Part shown: piece after piece, positions 34,017 through 41,594 of the stretch
Numbering within the stretch: position 1 is the stretch's first letter
How the letters are laid out: every line of letters starts with the position of its first letter
Assembly (NCBI RefSeq): GCF_002101735.1
Contig: NZ_LQPE01000163.1
Coordinates: 62,001 to 126,000 of the forward strand
Source of the DNA: Mycobacterium kyorinense
Lineage (GTDB): Bacteria; Actinomycetota; Actinomycetes; Mycobacteriales; Mycobacteriaceae
Direction of reading: 5' to 3'
DNA length: 64,000 nt
Notes under the pieces: generated by a model
Seen by the model: the letters and a program-made list of their open reading frames with translations, nothing else
What the model was told of the DNA's origin: nothing
Database searches by the model: none
Made by a program: the position numbers and the translations under genes

Positions 34017-35795
34017 ATGGACGTAACTCTGGGCGTCGCGGTCAGCGGTCCGGTTGCCCGTCTGGCGCTGGTCGGCTCGGGACCCGACGGCGACGCCCTG
34101 ATCGACGAATCGGTCGTCGACCTGGGCTCCGAGGCGGTCGACAAACTGACCGAGACGGTGGTCGGCACCCATCGGCTGCTGGCCGCAGAAGACCACCGGC
34201 TGGTCGGCACTCGGTTGTGCTGGTCGGATCAGCAGCAAGCCGACGAGCTGCGGCGGGCGCTGGACGACTCTGGCGTCGAGAACGTCGCCGTGCTGCCGGA
34301 GTCAGAGGCGGCGACTTCGCTGATCGCCAGCCCGGGCGCCACCGCGACTCTGCCCGCGGGCGCGGCCGACGACCCTTATCTCACGGTCGCGTGGGGGGCG
34401 GCGATGGCCGCGGGGCCGGCGACCCAAGCAGCCATGCCCGCGCAGGAGGCGACGATGGCTGCTCCCGCGGCGGCCATGACCGATGCGGCGATTCCGGTCG
34501 AAGACCCGACGATGAACGAGCCGGTGGCAGAAGTGCCAGAGGCGGAGCACCAGCTGGCGTACTCGATGGCCGACGACGGTTCCGAGCTGCTGCCGATGGA
34601 GTACGACGGCGACGACGAGGACTATGACGAGACAGCGGTCGTCGCTCAGCCGGTCGGACGGGCGTTGCTGGTGGGTAGCACCGTGGGCGGGATCGTGGTC
34701 GCAGGGTGTGCCGCGTTGGCCGTCGCAGTGACGATCGGTGTTCGCCCGAGTGCCGCCAGCCAACCGCAGCCTCCACCCGTGCAACAGCCGCAGCAGCAAC
34801 AGAAGCCCGTGCCGGGAAACTTCATGCCGGTGCTGCCGTCACCCAACGCGAGCCCGCAAGTGCAGGCTCCGGCGGTCAGCAATCCGGGCTCGCCGCAAGG
34901 CGTTTCGGGTCCGGGGCCGCAGCAGGCGCCCAGCGCGCCGCCGGCTGCTCCTCCGCCCGTCGAGCAGGCACCCCCACCGCCCGCCCCGGCTGCGCCGTCG
35001 GCGCCGGGCTTCAACCCGGTGCCGATTCCGATACCTATTCCGCTGCCGATCAATGTGCCCAGTGGGCCTCTGCCGGGCACCAATCCCGGAACAAACCCAG
35101 GCACGAATCCTGGGACGAACCCGGGAACCAATCCTGGTACGAATCCGGGGACGAACCCCGGCACTAATCCTGGGACGAATCCGGGGACGAATCCGGGGAC
35201 GAACCCGGGGACGAATCCTGGGACGAACCCCGGGACGAACCCCGGTACTAATCCTGGGACGAACCCCGGTACTAATCCGGGGACGAACCCCGGTACTAAT
35301 CCGGGCACCAACCCTGGGACGAACCCAGGGACGAATCCTGGAACTAATCCGGGGACGAATCCCGGGACGAACCCTGGAACTAACCCAGGCACCAATCCCG
35401 GTACCAATCCGGGAACGAACCCGGGTGGCAGCGGGAGTGGCGGCACCGGCACCGGCGGTTCAGGGTCGGGCAGCAGTGGCTCGAGCGGCACCGGGTCCGG
35501 TGGCACAGGCGGCTCGGGGAGCACAGGCGGCGGCAGCGGGTCCGGCAACACCGGTGGCGGTGGCTCTGGTTCGGGTGGGACGAGCTCCGGCGGGTCCGGC
35601 AACCCTGGCTCTGGCGGCGGCTTCGGCTCCGGCGGTAGCGGTTCCGGTAGCAGTGGCGGTGGCGGGTCAGGCGGCTTCGGGTCCGGTGGGTCCGGCTCCA
35701 GCAGCGGAGGTTCCGGCAGCAGTGGCATCGGTGGCGGCTCTAGCTCCGCCGGCGGCGGATTCGGCGGCGGCGGGTTCGGCGGCTTCGGCCACTGA
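34017..35795 (+). CDS. Single-TM protein with (TNPG)29 repeat and Gly/Ser-rich tail (Rv0538-like)
   Basis: ATG 34017, 6 nt after AGGAGA, gives 592 residues. Residues 1-130 form an actin/ASKHA-like domain start (DVTLGVAVSGPVARLALVG, as in DUF7159-type proteins). An Ala/Met-rich linker follows, then one TM helix (about 215-240), a Pro/Gln-rich stretch, 29 exact TNPG tetrapeptides (about 355-470) and about 120 residues of Gly/Ser/Thr repeats ending GFGGFGH. The outside part would be a long stiff stalk plus a flexible tail. M. tuberculosis Rv0538 also has a Pro/Thr-repeat tail. It probably spans the cell wall; function unknown. Confidence 0.85.
   Translation: MDVTLGVAVSGPVARLALVGSGPDGDALIDESVVDLGSEAVDKLTETVVGTHRLLAAEDHRLVGTRLCWSDQQQADELRRALDDSGVENVAVLPESEAATSLIASPGATATLPAGAADDPYLTVAWGAAMAAGPATQAAMPAQEATMAAPAAAMTDAAIPVEDPTMNEPVAEVPEAEHQLAYSMADDGSELLPMEYDGDDEDYDETAVVAQPVGRALLVGSTVGGIVVAGCAALAVAVTIGVRPSAASQPQPPPVQQPQQQQKPVPGNFMPVLPSPNASPQVQAPAVSNPGSPQGVSGPGPQQAPSAPPAAPPPVEQAPPPPAPAAPSAPGFNPVPIPIPIPLPINVPSGPLPGTNPGTNPGTNPGTNPGTNPGTNPGTNPGTNPGTNPGTNPGTNPGTNPGTNPGTNPGTNPGTNPGTNPGTNPGTNPGTNPGTNPGTNPGTNPGTNPGTNPGTNPGTNPGTNPGTNPGGSGSGGTGTGGSGSGSSGSSGTGSGGTGGSGSTGGGSGSGNTGGGGSGSGGTSSGGSGNPGSGGGFGSGGSGSGSSGGGGSGGFGSGGSGSSSGGSGSSGIGGGSSSAGGGFGGGGFGGFGH
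35079..35426 (+). repeat. Tandem array of 29 12-nt units encoding TNPG
   Basis: Twenty-nine in-frame 12-nt units, each coding Thr-Asn-Pro-Gly without a single amino-acid change. The units differ at third positions (AAT/AAC, CCG/CCC/CCT/CCA, GGC/GGG/GGA/GGT, all four Thr codons), so the array is not a recent clone of one unit. Copy number should vary between strains by slippage. Confidence 0.95.
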
Positions 35796-35879
35796 AACGC
35801 GAAAGCTGTTGTCGGTCGGCCCAGTCCTGCTCACCGACCCCATGCGCTCAGGGTGCGACAAGCCTTAAGGTCAGACGAC

Positions 35880-36536
35880 ATGCCTGACGGTCCGGTCACG
35901 GTGGTGCTGCCCTGTATGAACGAGGCGGAGTCGCTGCCGAACGTGCTGGCGGCCATCCCGGCCGGCTACCAGGCACTCGTGGTCGACAACAACAGCACCG
36001 ACGACACCGCCGAGGTGGCCCGCCGCCACGGCGCCACCGTGGTCGCCGAGCCGCGACCGGGATATGGATCCGCCGTCCACGCCGGAGTGCTGGCGGCGAC
36101 GACGCCGATTGTGGCGGTCATCGACGCCGACGGCTCCCTGGATCCCGCCGACCTGCCTCGATTGGTCGCCGGCCTCGACAATGGCGCCGACCTCGCGGTC
36201 GGGCGGCGACGACCGGTGCCCGGATTGCACTGGCCGTGGGTCGCGCGGCTGGGCAGTGTGATGATGAGCTGGCGGCTGCGCACCCGGCACGGCTTGCCGG
36301 TGCATGACATCGCGCCCATGCGGGTGTTTCGCCGCGACGCCCTGCTGAGCCTGGGCATCACGGACCGCCGGTCGGGCTATCCGCTGGAATTGTTGGTGCG
36401 GGCAGCCGCTGCCGGCTGGCGTGTCGTCGAACACGACGTCGCTTACGGCCCGCGCACCGGCGGGAAATCGAAGGTGAGCGGATCACTGCGGGGCAGCGTG
36501 ATCGCGATCCTCGACTTCTGGAAGGCCATCTCGTGA
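35880..36536 (+). CDS. GT2 family glycosyltransferase (Rv0539-like)
   Basis: A 218-residue GT-A fold transferase starting at ATG 35880. The motifs are VTVVLPCMNEAESLPNVL, LVVDNNSTDDT and the metal-binding DADG (about 82-85, in VAVIDADGSLDP). It resembles polyprenyl-phosphate sugar synthases but lacks C-terminal TM helices. It probably moves sugar from a nucleotide donor to a lipid carrier at the membrane face. It is coupled to the next gene by a GTGA overlap. The M. tuberculosis counterpart is annotated as a dolichyl-phosphate sugar synthase; substrate is not shown by sequence. Confidence 0.9.
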   Translation: MPDGPVTVVLPCMNEAESLPNVLAAIPAGYQALVVDNNSTDDTAEVARRHGATVVAEPRPGYGSAVHAGVLAATTPIVAVIDADGSLDPADLPRLVAGLDNGADLAVGRRRPVPGLHWPWVARLGSVMMSWRLRTRHGLPVHDIAPMRVFRRDALLSLGITDRRSGYPLELLVRAAAAGWRVVEHDVAYGPRTGGKSKVSGSLRGSVIAILDFWKAIS

Positions 36537-37195
36537 GCGTCGTGCCGGTGACGCTGCTGGTGGTTGCCAAAGCGCCGGTGCCGGGCTGGGCCAAGACCCG
36601 GCTGGCTGCGACGGTCGGTGACCAGGTCGCTGCCGAGTTCGCTGCCGCCGCACTGCTCGACACCCTTGATGCCGTGGCCGCTGCACCTGTCGTCGCACGG
36701 GTGGTGGCGTTCACCGGTGAGCTCGAAAAGGCCGTCGACGCCGACGAGATCCGAAGCCGGCTCACGTCCTTCACCGTTATTCCTCAGCGCGGCAACAGTT
36801 TTGCAGACCGCTTGGCCAATGCGCACGCGGATGCGGCCGACGGCTATCCGGTCTTGCAGATCGGGATGGACACCCCTCAGGTGAGCGCCGAGTTGCTGGT
36901 CGACTGCGGGAGACAGCTGTGCGAATCGCCGGCTGTGCTCGGTTTCGCCCACGACGGCGGCTGGTGGGCATTGGGGGTGCGCACACCGGAGAGCGCCGCG
37001 TGTCTGCGCGACGTTCCCATGTCGCAGCCGAACACAGGGATACTCACGTTGAAAGCATTGAATTCCAACGGAATTAAGGTCGCACTGTTAGAGGAGCTGG
37101 CCGATTTCGACGTCATCGACGACGTGCCCGTGGTACGAGAAAGCTGCCAGGTGAGCAGCCGGTTCGCCCGCGCCACCCGCGCGGCGGGGCTGTAG
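36533..37195 (+). CDS. DUF2064 / TIGR04282-type glycosyltransferase-like protein (Rv0540-like)
   Basis: A 220-residue protein with a nucleotide-diphosphosugar-like core: LLVVAKAPVPGWAKTRLA at the start (about 8-25), GNSFADRLANAHADA, and the acidic QIGMDTPQVSAELL (about 106-119). This matches the DUF2064 family found next to GT2 genes. The role may be an activating or transferring step on the same sugar-lipid. It overlaps the GT2 gene (GTGA) and converges on a GT-C-like membrane gene with a 4-nt gap. No membrane segment. Substrate unknown. Confidence 0.88.
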   Translation: MSVVPVTLLVVAKAPVPGWAKTRLAATVGDQVAAEFAAAALLDTLDAVAAAPVVARVVAFTGELEKAVDADEIRSRLTSFTVIPQRGNSFADRLANAHADAADGYPVLQIGMDTPQVSAELLVDCGRQLCESPAVLGFAHDGGWWALGVRTPESAACLRDVPMSQPNTGILTLKALNSNGIKVALLEELADFDVIDDVPVVRESCQVSSRFARATRAAGL

Positions 37196-37199
37196 GCCC

Positions 37200-38555
37200 C
37201 TACCAGTTCGTGTAGATCAGGCTGTTCACCACCAGCGCGCCAATAACATTGAGCGTCAACCACAATAGGCGTGACTGCGGCGGTAGCAGCGTGGGGGCGG
37301 CGGTCAGCCAGACGGTGAACGGCAGCCAGATCCGCTCTGTCTCGGCTTTGCTGAGCATGCTCAGGTCGGCGCAGAGGATCGCTATCAATACCGCCAGCAT
37401 CAGCAGATGTATGCCGGACCGTCGACGGATCGCGGCCCCGTCCAGCACCCGACCGAGCCCCGCAATGCTGCCCAAGCCTGTCGCGCAGGCGGCCGCAGCC
37501 AGATTGGCCCAGCTCCAGTAGTCGAACGGTCGATCGCCGGCGAGGCCCTGCCAATAGCGTTGCTGGACAAGGGTATAGCCGTCGAACCACCAGAAACCGG
37601 CGGCCGCGAACGCGATGACCACCGCCACCGCCGCCAGCACGGCTGGTCCCAGAGCCCGCAGCGCGGGTCGCCAATCGCTAGCGCACACCAGGACCGCCAA
37701 CGCCGGCAGCGCCATCAGCGTCAGCCCGTAGTTGAGGAAGAGCGCCCAGCCGAGCAGCAGGCCCGACGCAGCCGCTACCAGGCGGGGGCGTCGCACCCCG
37801 CCGTGCACCGCGACGGCCAACACCGCGATGCCCCAGGCCGCGACCCCGGCGAAGTATCCGTCCGCAGAGACGGCGATCCAGATTGCGGTCGGTGCCACCG
37901 CGACGAACGGTGCGGCTCGGCGCGCGGTTGCCTCGTCCGCGACGACTCGCAGCGTGACCAAGATCGCGGCGGCCGCGCTGGAGCCGACCAAAAGACACAG
38001 CAGGCCGGCCCACGCGCCGCCGCTCAAGCCGATGCGGTCCAGCCAGACGAACGTCAGCAGCGCGCCCGGGGGGTGACCCGACACATGGGTGGTCCACGAA
38101 TGTGGTTGGAAATCAAGGATTCGGCTGGAAAAGGTGCGCACGGCCCGCGGGATATCGGTGATGCCGGGAACTTCGTGCAAGTACTCGTCTTTGGTGGTCA
38201 GCCGGCCGGCGAAGCCGCGCCGCCAGCCGTCGATCATCGCCAGGGAAAACGCCCACGCGCAGGCGGTCGCCCAGGTCGCCCACGTCAGGAGCCGCCATCG
38301 CAGTCGCTGGGCGACTAGCGGTCCCCAGATCACCGCGGCCAGCCCGATCACGATGGCCGGGATGGTGCCCCAGCCGACATGGGTCTCGAACCATCCGAAC
38401 AGCGGCGCGGCGCCGGCGTGCGAGCCGAAGCGATCGGGCGCTGAATGACGCCGCGACACGATGCCCAAATGCAGCCGCGGCAACACGAATGCGGCCGCAA
38501 CCAGGACGAACCCGACTGCGGCCGCGACTGCCTCCCTGCGACCGATCTTCACCAC
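37200..38555 (-). CDS. GT-C-like polytopic membrane protein (Rv0541c-like)
   Basis: A 451-residue protein with about twelve TM helices. An acidic patch in the first large outside loop (LTTKDEYLHEVPGI, about 118-131) and SGHPPGALLTFVWLDRIG are reminiscent of GT-C glycosyltransferases that use polyprenyl-phosphate sugars, though no classic DxD is present. Being convergent with the GT2/DUF2064 pair, it may use their lipid-sugar to glycosylate envelope components. It corresponds to Rv0541c by position. A 12-bp palindrome lies 44-70 nt upstream of its ATG at 38555. Confidence 0.83.
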   Translation of the reverse strand: MVKIGRREAVAAAVGFVLVAAAFVLPRLHLGIVSRRHSAPDRFGSHAGAAPLFGWFETHVGWGTIPAIVIGLAAVIWGPLVAQRLRWRLLTWATWATACAWAFSLAMIDGWRRGFAGRLTTKDEYLHEVPGITDIPRAVRTFSSRILDFQPHSWTTHVSGHPPGALLTFVWLDRIGLSGGAWAGLLCLLVGSSAAAAILVTLRVVADEATARRAAPFVAVAPTAIWIAVSADGYFAGVAAWGIAVLAVAVHGGVRRPRLVAAASGLLLGWALFLNYGLTLMALPALAVLVCASDWRPALRALGPAVLAAVAVVIAFAAAGFWWFDGYTLVQQRYWQGLAGDRPFDYWSWANLAAAACATGLGSIAGLGRVLDGAAIRRRSGIHLLMLAVLIAILCADLSMLSKAETERIWLPFTVWLTAAPTLLPPQSRLLWLTLNVIGALVVNSLIYTNW

Positions 38556-38598
38556 CGGCCAGCCTATTGGCCCGGCGCCGCACGAGGGTCAGACATTT

Positions 38599-38625
38599 GC
38601 GTCGGTGAAGCTTCTTCACCGACGC
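38599..38625 (+). repeat. Perfect 12-bp hairpin
   Basis: GCGTCGGTGAAG-CTT-CTTCACCGACGC is a perfect inverted repeat with a 3-nt loop, 44 nt upstream of the minus-strand membrane-protein gene and at the left end of a gene remnant. It could be an operator or a hairpin marking the break point of a past rearrangement. Confidence 0.7.
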
Positions 38626-38773
38626 GCTGACGCTCCAGGGCAAGGTGGGTGCGACTCAACATTGCGTCCTGACGGTGGGCGGCAGCAAGCTGGGCGTCCA
38701 CGTGACTACCACGGCCGTCGACGGCAATGACGTCAAATTTGATGCGCAGGTTGACAACAAGGCCACGAATTAA
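38609..38773 (+). pseudogene. Truncated DUF4333-domain remnant
   Basis: The frame is open from just after a TGA (38606) to TAA 38773 but has no start codon. Its 54 codons give GKVGATQHCVLTVGG, then LGVHVTTTAVDGNDVKFD and AQVDNKATN. This is the C-terminal half of a DUF4333 domain (secreted mycobacterial proteins and lipoproteins). The signal peptide and first half are missing. It occupies the roughly 300-nt gap between the Rv0541c-like gene and the next gene, which otherwise holds only the palindrome. Confidence 0.7.
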
Positions 38774-38850
38774 GTTGTCTCAGATCGAATGTAAAGGTAG
38801 TCGAGCACGTGGAGATGGACTAACTCCCGTGCTGTGGTTGACTAGTTCGC

Positions 38851-39336
38851 ATGGGATTTCGTGATCGTGTACGAGGTATCGCCAGGCCCGATCCTGACGT
38901 CTCGCCCGTCGACCCAGAAGAACTTCGTCTGCGGCTGCTGCGGCTGAACCAACCCGCGGAACCCTGGCTAGTGCGCGACGGTACCGTCGAGAAAGTCGAC
39001 TTGGTGGTGGAGTGGAAGACCAGCGATCCAGACTGGAAGGACCTCTTAAGCAAGGTAGGTGTCAATGACACCTTCTCGACCCGGCTGCGGTTCCATGCTC
39101 GGGCCCACGAAGTTCGGTCGAAGGATCGCTGTTTCGCTGGGGATTGGTACTCGGACGAGAATGGGGGCCGCTACTACCGTGAAAGCTGGCAAAACGGTCA
39201 ATTGCACGATGTGGCCGAGCGCTCGGTCGACGGTCAGCGATACCGCTTCGACTCGAAGGATTTCAAAAACATCTTGAAGCAGACCATCACTGATGCTGGC
39301 TGGAGCTACCGGGCCGTGGTCATGCGCAAGCTGTGA
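38851..39336 (+). CDS. Hypothetical protein of an accessory patch
   Basis: A 161-residue soluble protein (start MGFRDRVRGIARPDPD) with no signal or TM segment. I do not recognise the family. It is rich in charged and aromatic residues (VVEWKTSDPDWKDLL, GGRYYRESWQNGQL) and seems to form a beta-rich fold. Its base composition is visibly less GC-rich than neighbours, with A/T-ending codons, suggesting transfer. It has no counterpart that I know of between Rv0541c and menE. It sits between a DUF4333 remnant and a YbaB-like gene, both accessory. Confidence 0.7.
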   Translation: MGFRDRVRGIARPDPDVSPVDPEELRLRLLRLNQPAEPWLVRDGTVEKVDLVVEWKTSDPDWKDLLSKVGVNDTFSTRLRFHARAHEVRSKDRCFAGDWYSDENGGRYYRESWQNGQLHDVAERSVDGQRYRFDSKDFKNILKQTITDAGWSYRAVVMRKL

Positions 39337-39386
39337 CCGCCCAATTAACAGTCATCGTTCAGCGCGAAAATTCCCTGCCGTAAGGG

Positions 39387-39716
39387 CTATTGCCAGTCGT
39401 TGACTGCTTCGGCAATCAGGTCCTCGAGACGTTCTTGGTCGACCATAATCGATTCGGTCGCAGCGTTGTTGGCGTTACGAACTGCTTCGTTGAGCCGCTG
39501 CTCAACTGTCTCCGCGCCCAACCGCAAGAGGCCATCGCTGATGACGACACTGAGTAGCTGATGGTGACCGTTCAGGGTCACTTCAACGGACTTGTATTCG
39601 TCGCAGCCCGTGAAGGTCGTGCTGCGCATCTTGTACAGCTGGTCGTCCATTATCTGAATCAGCGACTGCGCGTCCTTCAGTGCCGCGGCCACCTCCGGAT
39701 GCATCTCGTGCACCAT
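39387..39716 (-). CDS. YbaB/EbfC-like (EspL-like) protein
   Basis: A 109-residue protein of the YbaB/EbfC fold. A long first helix (PEVAAALKDAQSLIQIMDDQLYKM) is followed by a beta sheet (SVEVTLNGHHQLLSVVISDGLL) and a C-terminal helix (TESIMVDQERLEDLIAEAVNDW). Members bind DNA as nucleoid-associated proteins, while mycobacterial ESX-linked copies such as EspL act in secretion loci. Lower GC and absence from the M. tuberculosis order suggest acquisition. No ESX genes surround it. It lies 93 nt upstream of menE on the same strand. Confidence 0.78.
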   Translation of the reverse strand: MVHEMHPEVAAALKDAQSLIQIMDDQLYKMRSTTFTGCDEYKSVEVTLNGHHQLLSVVISDGLLRLGAETVEQRLNEAVRNANNAATESIMVDQERLEDLIAEAVNDWQ

Positions 39717-39809
39717 GTCAGGCTCCTCGATGTTTTCGTGCGCGCATTACGCTAGCTTCTCACCGAAGAATATGGCTAGCAGGCCCTCGTGCCCGGGCCT
39801 CTGTTGCTG

Positions 39810-40907
39810 TTAGCCCTCGAACTGTCGCGCCAACGCTTGCCGGTCCACCTTGCCGATGCCGCGCAGTGGCAGCACCTCGACGATGTACAGTTCGCGCGGC
39901 GCCGCGGTGACGTCCAGCGTGCCCGCAACGTACGCCCGCAACTCATCCAATGTCGGTGCGGCGCAACCCTTAGCGACCACCACAGCCGCGACAACCCGCT
40001 GACCTAGCCTATCGTCGTCCAACCCGAACACTGCACACTCGGCCACTGCGGGATGCGTGCGCAGCACCGCCTCCACCGGCTGCGGCAACACGGTCAGCCC
40101 GCCGGTGCTGATCGCCTCGTCGGCTCGGCCCAGCACCGTCAGCACACCCGAATCATCAAGTACGCCAATGTCTTCCGTCCGAAACCAGCCCGGTTCGGCA
40201 AACGGGTCAGGTTCGACGGGATTGCGATAACCCTTCGCCAGCGTCGCACCGCCGATCACGATGCGCCCGTCGGCTTCCACCCGCACCCGAACCCCGGTCA
40301 GAGGCACTCCGTCATAGACGCAGCCGCCGGCGGTCTCGCTCATCCCATAGGTGCGGACCACGGTAATTCCGGCTCTAACAGCGGCATCCAGCACCGGCCG
40401 CGGCGCCGGCCCACCGCCGATCAACACGGCATCCAAGGACGCTAGCGCCTCGACGGCCGCAGAATCGGTCAACGCCTTGGCCAATTGGGCGGCCACCAAT
40501 GACGCATATCGCCGGCCCGAACCCAATCGATCTACGGCAGAAGGCAGCTCACCGATATCGAAGCCCGACGAGACGTCGACCTCCACCGGAACCGTCCCGG
40601 CCACCAGGCTCCGCACCAGCACCTGCACGCCCGCGATGTGATACGGCGGCAACGCCAGCAGCCAGCGGCCGGGACCACCCAGGCGGTCGTGGGTGGCCGA
40701 TGCGCTGGCAGTCAGCGCGTCCGCCGTCAGCAACGCACCCTTGGGTGTCCCCGTGGTGCCCGACGTCGTCGCCACCAGCGCGACGTCGTCGTCGATATCG
40801 TCACCAATCCCCAACGGCGGCAACGCCGAAGCGCCAACGGATACCGGTACGAAAGCCGAATCACGGCCGGACAGAACACCTTCCAGCGCGGGCATCAGCG
40901 TGCGCAC
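39810..40907 (-). CDS. menE: o-Succinylbenzoate-CoA ligase MenE
   Basis: MenE activates o-succinylbenzoate with ATP and CoA for MenB. From GTG 40907 it has 365 residues. The AMP-binding signature is TTSGTTGTPKGALLT (about 47-61), with YGMSETAGG, the hinge TVLGRADEAISTGG and the catalytic Lys in RGIGKVDRQAL. As I recall, homologues begin about 11 residues earlier (LRALA), where this frame offers only CTG 40940 and no ATG/GTG/TTG, so the start is uncertain. It is the last gene of a minus-strand run from pitA. Confidence 0.95.
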   Translation of the reverse strand: MRTLMPALEGVLSGRDSAFVPVSVGASALPPLGIGDDIDDDVALVATTSGTTGTPKGALLTADALTASASATHDRLGGPGRWLLALPPYHIAGVQVLVRSLVAGTVPVEVDVSSGFDIGELPSAVDRLGSGRRYASLVAAQLAKALTDSAAVEALASLDAVLIGGGPAPRPVLDAAVRAGITVVRTYGMSETAGGCVYDGVPLTGVRVRVEADGRIVIGGATLAKGYRNPVEPDPFAEPGWFRTEDIGVLDDSGVLTVLGRADEAISTGGLTVLPQPVEAVLRTHPAVAECAVFGLDDDRLGQRVVAAVVVAKGCAAPTLDELRAYVAGTLDVTAAPRELYIVEVLPLRGIGKVDRQALARQFEG

Positions 40908-40945
40908 CGCGGCGCCCGGCGGGATGGCGAGTGCGCGCAGGACGG

Positions 40946-41248
40946 CTATTCGCGCTCCTCACCCTCGCGGACGTCGTCCAACGGCCAGCCCTTGGCGGCC
41001 AAGCGGGCCCGCACCCGCTCCACGTCTTCCGGAGACGGCAACTCATCGGTGAACTGCGTGATTACCACGCCGATGTCGATCTGGTCGAACTCGCCGCGCT
41101 GCATCAACTCGTGGGCCACCGCTTTGACCTCATCGTTGGTCAGCCGTCGGGACAGCAGCGCGAGCAGCGGAATGTAATCGGTCTGCGGGACCCCGTCGGG
41201 ATACCCCGCACGCAACCACGCAACGATCGAGTTGAGAAATCTGTTCAC
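40946..41248 (-). CDS. DUF3349 protein (Rv0543c-like)
   Basis: A 100-residue soluble protein of the mycobacterial DUF3349 family. It has an N-terminal helix (IVAWLRAGYPDGVP), a helix-rich core (PLLALLSRRLTNDEVKAVAHELM) and an acidic C-terminus (DDVREGEERE). The fold is known as a small all-alpha protein but the function is not. Its TAG lies 5 nt before the CTG where the MenE homology begins, so the two genes are tightly linked. ATG/GTG start at 41248. Confidence 0.87.
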   Translation of the reverse strand: MNRFLNSIVAWLRAGYPDGVPQTDYIPLLALLSRRLTNDEVKAVAHELMQRGEFDQIDIGVVITQFTDELPSPEDVERVRARLAAKGWPLDDVREGEERE

Positions 41249-41309
41249 ACTGCGTCAACTTCCCGGCTTTGGGCCTCCGTCACGCATCAAGTAGCCAACG
41301 GATTCGATG

Positions 41310-41594
41310 CTACGTGGATTTGGCACCGAGGATGAACCAGCCGGTGTGGTAGGCGATGAAGTCGCGAGCGATGAACAGTACGCCGAGAACCACCGCGCCC
41401 AGCACCAACGCGAAGATCGTCCAGCTGAGCGCGGTCACTGCCGGGCGCTTTCGGGTGGTGGCGTCGCCGCTGATCCCGGCGCCGACAGCGCCGAGGCGCA
41501 CTCCGACCGCAAACAACGCCGGCAGCGCGGCGCCGACCAGAAGGCCGAAGACCAGGATCTTCAGCGTGGCAGCGTAGTTGAACCAGGTAGTCAT
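41310..41594 (-). CDS. Small three-TM membrane protein (Rv0544c-like)
   Basis: A 94-residue protein starting at ATG 41594, overlapping the pitA stop (ATGA). Hydrophobic helices lie at about 10-30, 56-75 and possibly near the C-terminus (DFIAYHTGWFILG). It corresponds to Rv0544c. The tight coupling to PitA suggests a helper or regulator of phosphate uptake, but this is position only. No motif recognised. Confidence 0.83.
   Translation of the reverse strand: MTTWFNYAATLKILVFGLLVGAALPALFAVGVRLGAVGAGISGDATTRKRPAVTALSWTIFALVLGAVVLGVLFIARDFIAYHTGWFILGAKST

Noticed and set aside
35079..35426. CRISPR array
   Set aside because: The repeats are contiguous 12-nt coding units without spacers and no cas genes are present.
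34646..35728. Long minus-strand open frame coding for VPGF/VPGL repeats
   Set aside because: It is the antisense of the TNPG repeat region. A 12-nt repeat without stops opens several frames; there is no ribosome site and the plus strand has the known protein layout.
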